From contig NW_020312828.1 of assembly GCF_003265705.1 (NCBI RefSeq), forward strand, positions 51,613,048-51,677,047: DNA of 64,000 bases, given 5' to 3'. Source of the stretch: Callorhinus ursinus. Its lineage: Eukaryota > Chordata > Mammalia > Carnivora > Otariidae. The notes under the pieces were generated by a model. The model was not told where the DNA came from. It made no database searches and saw only the letters and a list, made by a program, of their open reading frames with translations. Of this stretch, positions 26,110 through 38,345 are shown one piece after another. Made by a program: the position numbers and the translations under genes. Within the stretch, counting starts at the first letter, position 1, and each line of letters begins with the position of its first letter.

Positions 26110-26325
26110 TAGATTCTGACACAAAATGACCTGTTAGAAATTAGAAATTTACTCTCTGTTTTGCTCTAGTATTCACCAGTTGTGTAGGTTGAGATTGTTG
26201 ATCCATATTGTCAACTATTCAGTGGGAATGAAAGTACTTTCTTCATGGAGTTTTTGTGAGTTTTAAAGAAGGTAATTCATGTAAAGCTCTTCGTACTGAA
26301 TTTGATTTTAGTAAATACGAAACGA
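26110..26325 (+). mobile_element. MIR, diverged
   Basis: CACCAGTTGTGTAGGTTGAG and a GTAAAGCTCTTCGTACTGAA ending resemble MIR. Confidence 0.4.
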
Positions 26326-27504
26326 AGAGTTGTTATTTCATCAAAGAAGGCAAAAGGAAATGGAAGGGGTCAATGAGGAAGTAAGAGCTGGTCAGTAATA
26401 ATTTTAGCCTGGGGAAATACATCATTGATAAATGTTTAATATCTATATTTCTCTCTTTTGTACTGAAAGCAAAAATAAGGTTTCTGGATCAGATGTATTG
26501 TTACCTACAGCAATAACAGTGCGGAGTTCCCTTCCCTCGGTCCCCTTGTGGCAACACTATGAAAAATGTCTGCTCTTTCTACAGGGGTTTGTGCTGCAGG
26601 AACCTGAAATTATGAATCTGGACATTTATACAGGGGCTGGACAGCTGCCCTGCTCCCCTCTGGAAAGAGGCGGGGGAGAAACAAAACAAAACAAAAAACC
26701 CCTCTGTTCCTAATGTAAATGAATCCTCTCTGGAAAAGGTCCCTAAAATTTCACAGTCCTTTGCAAAATAAACAGAATCACTCAAGAGTTTTAGCCTTCA
26801 AAATGTAAATACATAGCTCCAGAGAGAGAAATCTGTATCTCTCCAGAGCTCTTTCTATTCAATTGTCTTTTAACCCAGATGCCAATTTTCTTTGTTAATG
26901 CCGGACCTTATGTCCTCTCTGTACCTTCCCTACCTGTGGTTCCTGAACTTTCAGCGAAGTTTGTACAAATCATGAAATTCTGGCTGTGATTGGATTTCAT
27001 GTGGAAACTGGTGGAAGGACTAAGTTGCCTTGTCCTGGTTGAATTAGGTAGAAATGGGGAGAATGTACCCAGACACATAGGATAGAGAGACCCTCAGCTG
27101 ACCTCAGAGTTAGATACATAATCATTAATAATGGGAAAAGGGGACCAGAAAATCAGCAGATGAATTTGAAAACTATTCCCACATTTATTCCTAACTAACT
27201 GTGTGGTCCTGGACCTGGGTCACTTATCCTGTTAGGACGTGAATTCCCACATCTGACAAACTAGGGAATTTGATACCCTCATGCTCACAGATTCCCTTGT
27301 GCCTCTTATTCTTAGATTTTAATATTTTTAACAGAAGTGCATTTTATTAGTGTTCTTTTCAAATGAAATTATTTTGAGCATTGATTTTTGGCACAACACC
27401 TTTCTAAATACAACTCAAAGTAACATTTGTTTTTAAAAACATGTTTAATTACTTGCATCATCTCCTTTCTGCCATTTTTAGTATTCTCTCATTAAATTTT
27501 GTTC

Positions 27505-27706
27505 TTTTTTTTTTAAGATTTTATTTATTTATTTGACAGAGAGATAGAGAGAGAGCACAAGTAGGCAAGGTGGCAGGCAGAGGGAGAGGGAGAAGCAGGC
27601 TCTCCGCTGAGCAGAGAGCCGGACATGGGGCTCAATCCCCAGGACCCCAGGATCATGACCTGAGCCGAAGGCAGCCGCTTAAGTGACTGAGCCACCCAGG
27701 TGCCCC
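27505..27706 (-). mobile_element. CAN SINE
   Basis: Complement with TTTTAAGATTTTATTTATTT tail and GAGCCACCCAGGTGCCCC head. TAAATTTTGT is duplicated on both sides (27493 and 27707 regions). Confidence 0.9.
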
Positions 27707-28149
27707 TAAATTTTGTGATTCTAAAACAAGTCTAGGCTCTTTTTCCAAAATTCACAGGCTTCAGGTTGGACCTACCTATTTCCTGTGTATGATTCCAACC
27801 GCTCATCATGATTTGTCTTTTCTTGCAGGCGCCTGAACTTTATTTAGTACAATTGTATTGCTGAGTTGAAATGAGCAACGTTTGTAACAATTAAATCCCT
27901 TTATAGAAGAAGGAATCTTTTCTCAGTGGCTATGTGCTTTGTTTAGGTTTCATGACCCCAGATAGTCCTAAGAAACTCCACAACCATGAACAGCATAAAA
28001 GTAGGTGTTTTGAGTGCAGTAAAGCAGTGCTCAGTTGAGCATATGAAAATGCATGTGAATGAAGCTCGATTCTTCCAAGTGAAGAAGAGGAAGGAGAAAA
28101 GAACGAGCAGTTAGAAGCACAGGTGCCTGCGGCGGTGGGGGGGGTGCAT

Positions 28150-28310
28150 TATCATTTCATTTAATCATCATAAAAACCTTGTCATAAAATATTGTAGTCT
28201 TCATATTACACATGAGGTTCAGAGATTTCCCATGAATTGTCCAAGGTCACCCAGCTGGTAACAAGTAGGAAAGGGATTTAAATGCCCATTTGACTCTAAA
28301 ACCTATCTTC
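28150..28310 (-). mobile_element. MIR
   Basis: GTCCAAGGTCACCCAGCTGG and the preceding ATTACACATGAGGTTCAGAG match the MIR core in complement. Confidence 0.75.
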
Positions 28311-28689
28311 TTTCCGTTAGATTTCGCTTTCTTCAAGCTGTGTGAACTATTCTTTTGTGGCAACTTTGTTATTTAGCAGATGACATAATGGCCGCATTAG
28401 CACCATATCAGCTGTAAAGGGACTGCGGTGACTTATTGTTGCTATAATTGATAAAGCTGCTTAAGTCATTTAAGCTTCCTAAGGAACAATAATAAATAAT
28501 TGATATGCACAATTATGCACTCGTTTTGCTCATATAATTTTACTTCTCATGTGTGTATTTGAAGTAGCATTTTATAATTAATGCATTATTCCCACTGAAG
28601 CAATAAACATGCCCTTTCCATATTCTCTCAATGAAAGTAGAATACTGGCAATGTTTGAAAACTCGTTGTATGATTTGGCTTGAGGCTTG

Positions 28690-28729
<40 letters not shown>
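28690..28729. repeat. (GT)n microsatellite
   Basis: About 18 uninterrupted GT units, followed by ATA. Confidence 0.95.
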
Positions 28730-28730
<1 letters not shown>

Positions 28731-29218
28731 GATTTTTTAGTAAAAATTAAAAAGAACTATAATTTGCTTGTTTCATGCTCTAGTAAATTATGAATTGATA
28801 AAATTGCAATAATATTTTGATAGGAACCAAAACTAAGTTCACTAAGCATGTTGTTAAAAAAATGATAAGTTAATTTAAAATGTCATGCAGTGAGTTTGGG
28901 TATGACTTCTTTAAAAATGACTCATGTGTCAAACAAATCTTTTCTTTGTAAATAGAAGACTTAAGGGTTAGGGAAATGTCATGGAGAAAATATCTTGATT
29001 TCGGCAGAACCATCTGACAAATTTCTTATGATGGTCAGTTAAAAAGAGAGGAAAATGAACACAAGATGATTCTCCCAGCTTTGGGAATGACTAACGGAAA
29101 GGAGTCACCTTGGAGAGTGGTTTCTAGCCCTGGGCCACAAGGCTTGAATTTGGGACTGTGTCTCATTGGTATTTCATCTGTACCATTGACACAGACAGAT
29201 AAGAAGTAAATTGACACA

Positions 29219-29421
29219 GGGCGCCTGGGTGGCTCAGTTGGTTAAGCGACTGCCTTCAGCTCAGGTCATGATCCTGGAGTCCCGGGATCGAGTCCCGCAT
29301 CGGGCTCCCTGCTCGGCAGGGAGTCTGCTTCTCCCTCTGACCCTCTTCCCTCTCGTGCTCTCTATCTCATTCTCTCTCTCTTAATAAATAAAGAAAGTTT
29401 TTTAAAAAAAAATAAAAAAAA
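29219..29421 (+). mobile_element. CAN SINE, young (type B)
   Basis: The head GGGCGCCTGGGTGGCTCAG, GATCCTGGAGTCCCGGGATC and CTCTCTTAATAAATAAAG tail are present. AAGAAGTAAATTGACACA (29201-29218) and its copy from 29421 form an 18-base duplication with few mismatches. Confidence 0.93.
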
Positions 29422-29789
29422 AGAAGTAAATCGGCACAATGCTGAGTGAGATCAAAATATGACAAGATAAGTTTGCCTTAAAGGATTGGCTTAAGTTGAA
29501 AACTTAACATTTATAGAATTGATTCGAACTTTGTATAGTTGGTTCAAACTGAAAAGTTAATATTTGATGAGTTTGAATGTTAATTTTTCTCTTTGTTTAA
29601 AAAAGCCAGCTGTACATATACATATTTCAGAAAACCTGATTTAACAGTATGGGGGTGGAAAAAAATTCCCTTCCTCCCTTCCAGTGTCTTTGGCTGGTCT
29701 ATTAATTGAATTGAAATAAGACAGATAAACAGGAGGAAAACAAATTTAATTTTGTACGTATGGGGGCCCCATAAAAATGTGAGACTCCA

Positions 29790-29964
29790 GGGGTGCCTGG
29801 GTGGCTCATTTAAGTATCTCACTTTGGCTCAGATCATGATCTCAGGGTCCTGGGACTGAGCCCCACATCGGGTTCCCTGCTCAGTGGGGAGTCTGCTTCT
29901 CCCTCTCCATCTGCCCCTCCCCATGCTTGTGTGCTCTCTCTTTCTCTCTCAAGTAAATAAAATC
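29790..29964 (+). mobile_element. CAN SINE, first unit of a head-to-tail doublet
   Basis: A full head (GGGGTGCCTGGGTGGCTCA) runs to an AAGTAAATAAAATCT tail, immediately followed by a second unit. Confidence 0.85.
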
Positions 29965-30129
29965 TCAGTGGGTTGGGCATCTGCTTTTGGCTCAGGTCAT
30001 GATCCCAGGGTCCTGGGATCAAGCCCTGCATCAGGCTCCCTGCTCCCTGCTCTGCTTTTCCCTCTGCCTGCCGCTCCCCCTGCCTGTGCTCTCTCTCTCA
30101 AATAAATAAGTAAAATCTTTAAAAAAAAA
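29965..30129 (+). mobile_element. CAN SINE, second unit of a doublet, head truncated
   Basis: It begins inside the tRNA-like head at CAGTGGGTTGGGCATCTGC and ends with AAATCTTTAAAAAAAAA. GTGAGACT precedes the first unit (29779-29786) and follows this one (30131-30138). Confidence 0.85.
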
Positions 30130-30903
30130 GGTGAGACTTTAAAAGGCAGCCAAGTAGTTCATGCTCATAGAAAATCCTGAGCTAAGGAAAGGGGTAGAGG
30201 TCAGGGAAAGCCATTCACATGAAGGTGAGAGATAACAAAGGTTATCCTGTTATGCAGGTAAGTTTCTTAGGTAAGCTGGTAATAATTCTTTTCCTGGTAT
30301 CTGCCCCCTTTCCCAAGTAAATTTAAGGCAGTTGAGGGGGAGGTAAAGAGCTTTTCCTGAATCTGCTTGAGTTTATTTGCTTTTAGCTCAAAAATAATCC
30401 CTTATGCCAAACTGACATATTTTGGAGTGGTGAATTCTGCTTTCCTTCAATAGCAATTTGAGTAAAAAAAGATTCATAGATTTTAGTTTTAGGAGTTGTG
30501 GGGAGGAAAAATAATGTTCTCTCTATTCTACTAGATTTTTGGCTGAGACCCTCCCTGTAATAAAAGATAGATTAACAGGAGAAAAACGGAAGTTTAGAAA
30601 CATGTATACCTCCTGTATACATGGGAGAGACCCAGGAAAACTGAACAGCTCCCTGAAATGGTCCAAGCCAGCACTTTAAATACCATCCTCAACCTAAGAT
30701 AAACGGTATTTGGGGTGGGGGAGGCCAGTTATGGGAAAGCACTAGGCAAAGCACAATAAACAAGGGTAAGGTTGCTATGCAGATTTAAGTTGTTCCTTCT
30801 CCATTGATAGGAGTTTCTAGAGATTTAGTCCTCCTTCTCTTCCTGGTACAGAGAGGGACACACCCTTACAAGTGGAGATTGCCTTTATAAATGTGAAGGT
30901 CTC

Positions 30904-31107
30904 GGGGCGCCTGGGTGGCTCAGTCGGTTAAGTGTCTGCCTTCGGCTCAGGTCACAATCCCAGGGTCCTGGGATCGAGCCCCGCATCGGGCTCCCTGCTC
31001 CGCGGGAGGCCTGCTTCTCCCTCTCCCACTCCCCCTGCTTGTGTTCCCTCTCTCGCTGTGTCTCTCTCTGTCAAATAAATAAATAAAATCTTTAAAAAAT
31101 ATATATA
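30904..31107 (+). mobile_element. CAN SINE, young (type A)
   Basis: Near-consensus head, body and tail. A perfect 18-base duplication TATAAATGTGAAGGTCTC flanks it (30886-30903 and 31108-31125). Confidence 0.95.
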
Positions 31108-31739
31108 TATAAATGTGAAGGTCTCTTACAAAAGTGTAGCTTCTCCATTTTCCAAGCTTTTCCCATAACTGCTGTTTCTTAAAAATAATCAGCCTAAAAT
31201 AGTCCTTATGCCAAAAAGACATATTTCAGGGGGGGGGGGAGTTCTGATCCTTCCCATCAGAATGAACTGTCAGTAATATGGCATAGCAAGCCAAAAAGGG
31301 GATGTAATCTTAAATGATCAGGATCTCAGGGGTACAATGTAGCTCTTGTCCACCCGAAGGGAGAAAGATCAACCATCATCTATCTGCATGGCTCCCAAAG
31401 GGTAGTGCTAAAACCAATGGGCAGAAGTTCCAAGATCACTTTTTAGCCTTATATAAAGAAAGACCATGTGAAAATAATAACTATAAAAATAAGGGATTCT
31501 AAGACAACTCTGCCCTATATTTTATTTACTTTACCCTTATAAAATAACACATTTATATTTTCTTTTTGCACAAAACCATGGTAATGTGTGTGCCATTCCA
31601 TTTTATAGGATATGCCATGCCATAGTCAACTTGTGTTTGCATTTTGATAGACTTCTGAAATGATTTCCTTTTTCTCCCCTAGTATTGCTGCATTACTGCC
31701 CCAGTTGGGAGTGTCCCTTAGTAAGTGGCCCTGTAGAAG

Positions 31740-31985
31740 AGGTTAAAAGTCTTGGCCATAAGGCCAAACACAGTCTGATTTAAGTCCAGTCTTTACCAGT
31801 TACTATGTGATATGGAGAAGTTTGCTTAATTTCTCTGAACCTTAGTTTATGCATCTGTCAAGAGAAGATACTGTCTATATCACCATGCTCTTCCAAGGAT
31901 TAAACGTAGATAATGTATTTTTTAAATTAGGATACCCTTTGAAACCTGATAAATATTTAACAAACACCTATTAATAGCTTACAAG
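31740..31985 (+). mobile_element. MIR
   Basis: TTTCTCTGAACCTTAGTTTA and the preceding CAGTTACTATGTGATATGG fit MIR in direct orientation. Confidence 0.65.
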
Positions 31986-32784
31986 AGTATGATAATTCAC
32001 AATTTTGAAACACTTAGAAACACTTTACTATATAGTAAGTGGTAAATAAATAAAAGTGGATAACTATCATGTTAACATGAAACAAATTGGTGCTCCTGAG
32101 TTATGACACAAATCATTTATCCCCGATCCTGTGCCTCTACTAACAGGCATAAACATCCTATATGTTCTCCTTAGTTTTCCTCAGGAAATGCAAGTTCATT
32201 CCACCGTTATTCTTTACATTATCCTTCCCAGGAAATTCAGTGGTGAAGAAGAAAATAAAATTCACTCTTTGTTGCCAAAGCACACTACATGATTCTTGAG
32301 GGGTATCATAAAGTCATATCTACCCCAAATATTTTCTCTTTTGGTTTGATTCCAAAGCACTCCTTTGAAAATCACCCACAAATTATCAAACCAAGACAGA
32401 ACTTTTTTTTCCAGAGACTCACTAATCCCTGTGTGAGAAGAAAGGCAATACTGTTGATTCTTGCTTTACCAGCACTTTGGAAAAACTAAGTTTAGCAGAT
32501 TGGTGGTTGTTGCCTTAGAAGCATGGAAGCAGTTCCTGAGGTGTGATGAGCTATGGAAGCAGTTGATTTCAGTGAAAGTTCGAGAAGCAAGGCAAGGATT
32601 AACTACTCGATGGTTGAAATACAGGGCCGACCAAGAGGGATCCCAGGGAGTGAACACAGATCTCAAAGGTAGTAAAGAAACGCATCATACGAAGCAGGGT
32701 AGGATACCAACATTCTGTCTAGGCCCAATTTATTACTTGGTTTTGTTCTTGGCTCTTACACATTCATTCTATCTTGAGTAAACC

Positions 32785-32935
32785 CTATGAGTTATATATT
32801 TTTTATCTCCATTTAACAAATGAACAAATTAAGGCCCAGACAGGTTAAGTAGCTTGCCTGAGATCCCACAGTTAGTAACTGATAGGCCAAAGATTTGTCT
32901 TCTGTACAAAAGCAGGGGCCTATTTGCTCTGTATC
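32785..32935 (-). mobile_element. MIR
   Basis: GGCCCAGACAGGTTAAGTAG and ATCCCACAGTTAGTAACTGA match the MIR core in complement. Confidence 0.75.
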
Positions 32936-33662
32936 ACCACTTTTGATGGATAAAGTGATCTTCTCTTTTACAAACAGCAAAATTACTTCACCATTTTGAT
33001 AGGTATGCAAGTGATCTTCCCAAGCCTTTCTGAGATCATTGTTTAGATTTAGTAAAACTGTTAACCACTAAGGTTATACTTGGAGATTATTATAAATATT
33101 ACCCAACTTGAAATCCTAAAATGAAATAGTTTACAAGGGAGCAAACAAACAGTAGACATGCTAAAACATGTGTTTATTAGCCTGGTGGTACACCTGATTG
33201 GGGAAAATATATCCTCTCTCTCCCCCATAGGTTTTTGTTGATCTTCATAAGGCAACTCCAAGAAATCTTGGAGGAAGCTTCCTAAACATGAAACTCTTAT
33301 TCAGAACTTGAAAAACTCATAAGAAAGACTTATTTTTTTCTCCCCAATCTATATTTCTGCCAAAGTTTAGTGAGAAAATTCACATACATATAATCAAAAT
33401 TATTTTATCTTAGTAAATTTCCAGTGTGGGTTAGGCCTTTTTTCTTTTTTAATTTCCATTGCCTCCAATAAAACTGTGGTAGCATTACTGAATATAAATA
33501 AATTCAGTTTAAATAAGTGTTTCAAATATATTATGCTATTAGCAATAACCTGAAAGTAATATCATTGCAAGAAATTAAATTTCACATTGGCTTGAGGTCT
33601 AAGGTCATGAGAAAAAAAATAATGAAACTATATGTAACTTAGTTCCCATATCTCAGAAGATA

Positions 33663-33698
33663 CTTTATTTTATTTATTTATTTATTTATTTTTTAAGC
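33663..33698. repeat. (TTTA)n tract
   Basis: A run of TTTA units ends in TTTTTTAAG. It resembles a SINE tail, but no SINE body follows. Confidence 0.8.
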
Positions 33699-33973
33699 AA
33701 AACCTTCACCTATCTCTGGTTTCTTCTTTTTTTTCCAAAATGGGTACAGTTTGTGTAGATGGCTCCCCGCCCTGGAAAAGGGTTGAAGGTATGGTAAATT
33801 CCTTTTTGCCTGTATTTGATTTCAGATATAGCTGGCCAGTCTCTTAGTTTTGGCTTAAGACTCCCAGTCTTTAGTCTCATTTTTAGGCGGTCCCATTTCA
33901 ATGACATTATTATGGTAAATAGGCTACACCTACAGAAATTTATGACTTCTTTCTGTACCATAAGCATAAAGAA

Positions 33974-34170
33974 GGGCTCCTGGGTGTCTTAGTCCTTAAG
34001 CGTCTGCCTTCGGCTCAGGTCATGATACCAGGGTCCTGGGATTGAGCCCCATGTCAGGTTCCCTGCTCAGCGGGAAGCCTGCTTCCCCCTCTCCCATACC
34101 CCCTGCTTGTGTTCCCTCTCTCGCTGTCTCTCTCTCTGTCAAGTAAAAAAATAAAATCTTTCTTAAAAAG
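33974..34170 (+). mobile_element. CAN SINE (type A)
   Basis: Head GGCTCCTGGGTGTCTTAG and type A body. The perfect duplication TAAGCATAAAGAAG lies at 33961-33974 and 34171-34184. Confidence 0.92.
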
Positions 34171-34724
34171 TAAGCATAAAGAAGAGGTTTCCTACATGTC
34201 CGCACTTCTTGGTGACATCCTCTGTGGCTAGGTCTGAGTACAGACATTGGAGGATTCTACAAAGCATCAGTAAGGAAAAGAGGAGGTTGCTGAATGAACA
34301 CGATAGTCTTCATTCACGGAATTTCATAAAAGGTTTATTTACCAAGTATCCTACTTTGAAATTAATTCAATTTGATTAGTTTACACTGTATAGGGTTATG
34401 CCTTTGTTTCTATATCCACTTTTATTTTAAACATCCCCACCTGAGATGCAATCAATTTATCTTTGTTTTTCTTCTTGTTTTTTGTTGTTGGATTATTTCA
34501 TTTTTGAGTACTTAAATGTGGGGGTGAGAGGTTAATTAATGATTCCATGGGAAAAGATATTGAACAGTATATGTACATCAAAAACAAAAGAGAAGACCAA
34601 AAACAAAAACAAAAAACTGAATTGTGTAATTCCTAGTGATTTCTTTAAAAATTTATGGAAAGCTTCTGCCATCCTTAAACGTGAAAATTCAGACACAACT
34701 AGGTGAATTTCTCCCAATGGATAT

Positions 34725-34960
34725 TCACTGGTGAACAGTACTCTATATCAGCTAAGATTTGCTTAGGAAAACAGAAACCACATTCTAGGTGTTTGACCAA
34801 GAAAGGACTTAATACAAGGAATTATATGCCTACAGAGCTATAGAAGAGGCTGAGTAAAAGTCAAAACTATTGCTGGTTTAAAACAAAACGAAAGTACAAA
34901 TATGGCAGGAAGCTGGTGCTAATGCTCTTAGCTGTCTGTAGCACTGAAATAAATGATTCA
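34725..34960. other. Possible old interspersed repeat
   Basis: AGGAAAACAGAAACCACATT followed by AAGAAAGGACTTAATACAAG has the look of an old LTR or L1-associated repeat. The family is not identified. Confidence 0.3.
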
Positions 34961-35224
34961 TGGAGAGATTCAAGAAGCCTCTGAAAACCTCCCACAGTGC
35001 CATCCACCCATAAGTCTACCTTTGCCACTAAGTAAGGAAAGTAACCTTCCTATCTTCTCCTTTCCAAATCTTTATGTCCATAAATGAGTCCATCTCATTG
35101 ATGGAATCTAAATGGAAATCTTACTAGCAGGTTACATATCCATTCTTATCCTGCCTCTTAACTGCAGAGAGGGCAAGGTTTTTGGTTTTGTTTTGTTTTT
35201 TTCCATTTACAAGATGGTGTTCTT

Positions 35225-35422
35225 TTTTTTTTTTTTAAGATTTTATTTATTTATTTGAGAGACAGAGAATGAGAGACAGAGAACATGAGAGGGAAGAGGG
35301 TCAGAGAGAGAAGCAGACTCCCTGCTGAGCAGGGAGCCCGACGTGGGACTCGATCCCAGGACTCCAGGATCATGACCTGAGCTGAAGGCAGTCGCTTAAC
35401 CAACTGAGCCACCCAGGCACCC
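35225..35422 (-). mobile_element. CAN SINE, young (type B)
   Basis: Full-length complement. The perfect 17-base duplication TACAAGATGGTGTTCTT lies at 35208-35224 and 35423-35439. Confidence 0.95.
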
Positions 35423-35861
35423 TACAAGATGGTGTTCTTGTCAAAGCATATCATCCAAAGGGAGACATGATATATGCAATACCCAGGTAGTATGAAAGTT
35501 ACCTATCAACCAACAATATGTGAAACTTTCCTTTGCCTTTTATGGGCATTTTTGTTAGCAAATCTGATCACATTAAAAGGCCTAGTAAGCAGAAACATAT
35601 TTCAATATTGTGTTTATTTTGTTTTGAAGGTAAAAGTTTAACCTTATGGAAATGCTCTTTAAGGTATATCTGATTTCAAGAGCAATTAAGCATGTACATA
35701 TTATCAGTGGAAGGAACCTCAGAGAAAAGCTCATTGCTTTTCTGACTGACATAAAACTATGTAAAAGTATTCTGTGTTCCCCTGTAAGTAAAAATAATGG
35801 ATAAAAAATTATAGGGCTGCAGCTTATCATAGGACATAATAGATTCTCTCTGAGAGGTTTT

Positions 35862-36061
35862 TGTTTTTGTTTTTAAGATTTTATTTATTTATTTGACAGA
35901 GAGAGACACAGTGAGAGAGGGAACACAAGCAGGGGGAGTGGGAGAGGGAAAAGCAGGCTTCCTGCTGAGCAGGGAGCCTGATGTGGGACTCCATCCCAGG
36001 GTCCTGGGATCATGACCTGAGCCGAAGGCAGATGCTTAAGGACTGAGCTACCCAGGCGCCC
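35862..36061 (-). mobile_element. CAN SINE, young (type A)
   Basis: Full-length complement. CTCTCTGAGAGGTTTTTG and CTCTCTGAGAGTTTTTG flank it as a duplication. Confidence 0.92.
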
Positions 36062-36356
36062 CTCTCTGAGAGTTTTTGTGTGAAAGATTATATAGTTGTG
36101 CTGGGATGATTTGTAAAGTTTGAAACAACGTTTCTCCAGACTGGCCCTAAATTATCTCCTATTATTTAGTTAACTTTTTGTAACTATCGTGTTATGAGAT
36201 AAAAACCTTTAAGATGCCTAGTAATATACTGTGTAAATTTACCATCTAGATTTTGGTTAGTTTATTAGTTTATCACTGAGAAAGTGATTATATAAAAAAG
36301 TCAATATTGCCTGTCTTTTATCACCGCTATTTTACAGTTCTGGAAGGTTTAGATCA

Positions 36357-36572
36357 GGCTTTCTCTACCTCAGTGCTAATGCCATTTTGGGCCAAATAAT
36401 TCTCTGTTGTGGGAGGTTGTCCTGCGCATTGTGGGATGTTCAGCAGCAGCCCGGCCTCTATCTATTAGATGCCAATAGCACCAATCCCAGTTGTGAAAAC
36501 CAAAAATGTCCCCAGACATTGCCAAATGTCCCCTGGGGACAAAGTCACCTCTAGTTAAGAATCATTCTTCTA
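36357..36572 (-). mobile_element. MER20-like hAT-Charlie element
   Basis: Blocks GTGGGAGGTTGTCCTGCGCA and GACATTGCCAAATGTCCCCT, and the near-terminal TCTCTACCTC/TTAAGAATCA ends, match MER20 as I remember it, about 216 bp in complement orientation. Confidence 0.75.
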
Positions 36573-37050
36573 GACAATGCAATATAGTACAAAACAGAAA
36601 TTAGAAAAAAAGCAACTGAAGGAGAGAGAAAATTATCATTTTAGATAGTGTAGTTGTCTGCTTGGTAAAACCAAGACATTCAGTTGAAAAGTCATTTGAA
36701 TGAAAGACTACCCTGGATTATATATATATATATAATCATAAATATACAAAATCAATAACCAACAGTAACTAGTTAGAAAATGAGATTTAGGAATCACTTT
36801 TATAATGGGTAACAAAAACAAAACAAAAAAGCTAGGAAAAAAAGCAAGCCGGGAATGTATGGACATTATAAAAAGAAAGGAAGGAAAATAATTTTGCTCT
36901 TCTAGATACTAAAGCATATCATAAACTGTGATAATCAAAGCCAATGTTACATCAATGCCCCAACTAGCCAGGAGATGAGTAGAATAGAGTGAATGGCCTC
37001 AAAACTGATTTTAACTCACATAAAAAATTAGTTTTGAAAAGTAGCATCAT

Positions 37051-37252
37051 GGGGCGCCTGGGTGGCTCAGTCGTTAAGCGTCTGCCTTTGGCTCGGGTCA
37101 TGATCCCAGGGTCCTGGGATCGAGCCCTGCATTGGGCTCCCTGCTCAGTGGGAAGCCTGCTTCTCCCTCTCCCACCCCTGCTGCTTGTGTTCCCTCTCTC
37201 ACTGTGTCTCTCTCTGTCAAATAAATAAAATCTATTAAAAAAAAAAAAAAGA
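37051..37252 (+). mobile_element. CAN SINE, young (type A)
   Basis: Near-consensus head and body with a long A tail. GAAAAGTAGCATCAT precedes it and GAAAAGTAGTATCAT follows. Confidence 0.93.
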
Positions 37253-37429
37253 AAGAAAAGTAGTATCATAAATCAGAAGGTAAAGGAAGGAAAATTTATT
37301 TAATGATGCTGGTACATTAACCATTTGGAAGAAAAATGTTACATACTTCACACTTTACATTTCAACAAAATAAATGTTGACTCTTCCATGCCATTTTGTG
37401 GGTTCTCATTCTAAGGGCCAGTTCTTTCT

Positions 37430-37468
37430 CCTTCACCATTGGGCTTGACCTTCACCATTGGGCTTACA
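37430..37468. repeat. Short tandem duplication, 19-base unit
   Basis: CCTTCACCATTGGGCTTGA is followed by CCTTCACCATTGGGCTTAC. No flanking element is seen. Confidence 0.8.
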
Positions 37469-37689
37469 TGGGCCACTTCTTCCTCTGATGTCTGCAGTCT
37501 CTGTTAGATTTCCCTCTTAGCACACCAGGATGTGCTAGTTTGGATCATGGATGTCTGTTTACTTCTCTTTCTTCTCTGCTCAACAGTGTACTCTTTGAAG
37601 AGACTTCTATTACTACATTCCCAGGCTCCAGCACGGTAGACTTGTTATTGTAAAGTATATTTATAAAGGAATCATTCATTTTTTTTAAA

Positions 37690-38345
37690 TTTTGGTAAAA
37701 TGCACAAAATATAAACTTTACCATTTTAACCATTTTTTAAGTGTACATTTCAGTGGCGTTAAGTACCTTCCTATGGTTGTGCAACCATTGCACCCATCCA
37801 TCTCCAAAATGTTTTTCATCTTGCAAAACTGAAACTTTGCATCAGTTAAACAGTAACTCGCCATTCTCCCTTCTCTCAAGCCCCTAGCCCATTCTGCTTT
37901 CTGTCTCTGAATCTGACAATTCTAGGTACCTCATATAAGTGGGATCATACAGTAAGTGTCCTTTTGTGACTGGTATATTTCACTTGGCATAATATCTATA
38001 AGGTTCATCCATGTGGTAGCATGTGTCAGAACGGCCTTCTCTTTTAGGCTGACTGATATTCAATTTTATGTATATACCTCATTTATCCATTCCTCCGTCA
38101 GTGGACACTTGGGCTGCTTCCGCCTTTTGTTTATTGTGAAGAATGCTGCTATATACAAATACCTGTGTGTATCCCTGCTTTCATTTTTTGTTTTGAGTGT
38201 ATACCCAGAAGTAGACTTGGGAGATAATATGAGGATTCTATCTTTAATCATTTGAGGAAACACCATACTTTTTTTATAGAGGTTGTACAATTTTATATTC
38301 CCATTAATAATGCTTGAGAGTTCAGTTTCTCTTCACATTTTATCT
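37690..38345 (-). mobile_element. Old LINE-1 3' fragment (L1M-like)
   Basis: The sequence reads as the complement of an ancient L1 3' region, with blocks such as CCTCATATAAGTGGGATCAT and GTGGACACTTGGGCTGCTTC. Open frames over it are fragments of repeat, not host genes. Confidence 0.8.

Noticed and set aside
37956..38290. Open frames near 37.9-38.3 kb on both strands
   Set aside because: They fall inside an antisense L1 3' fragment, which is non-coding.
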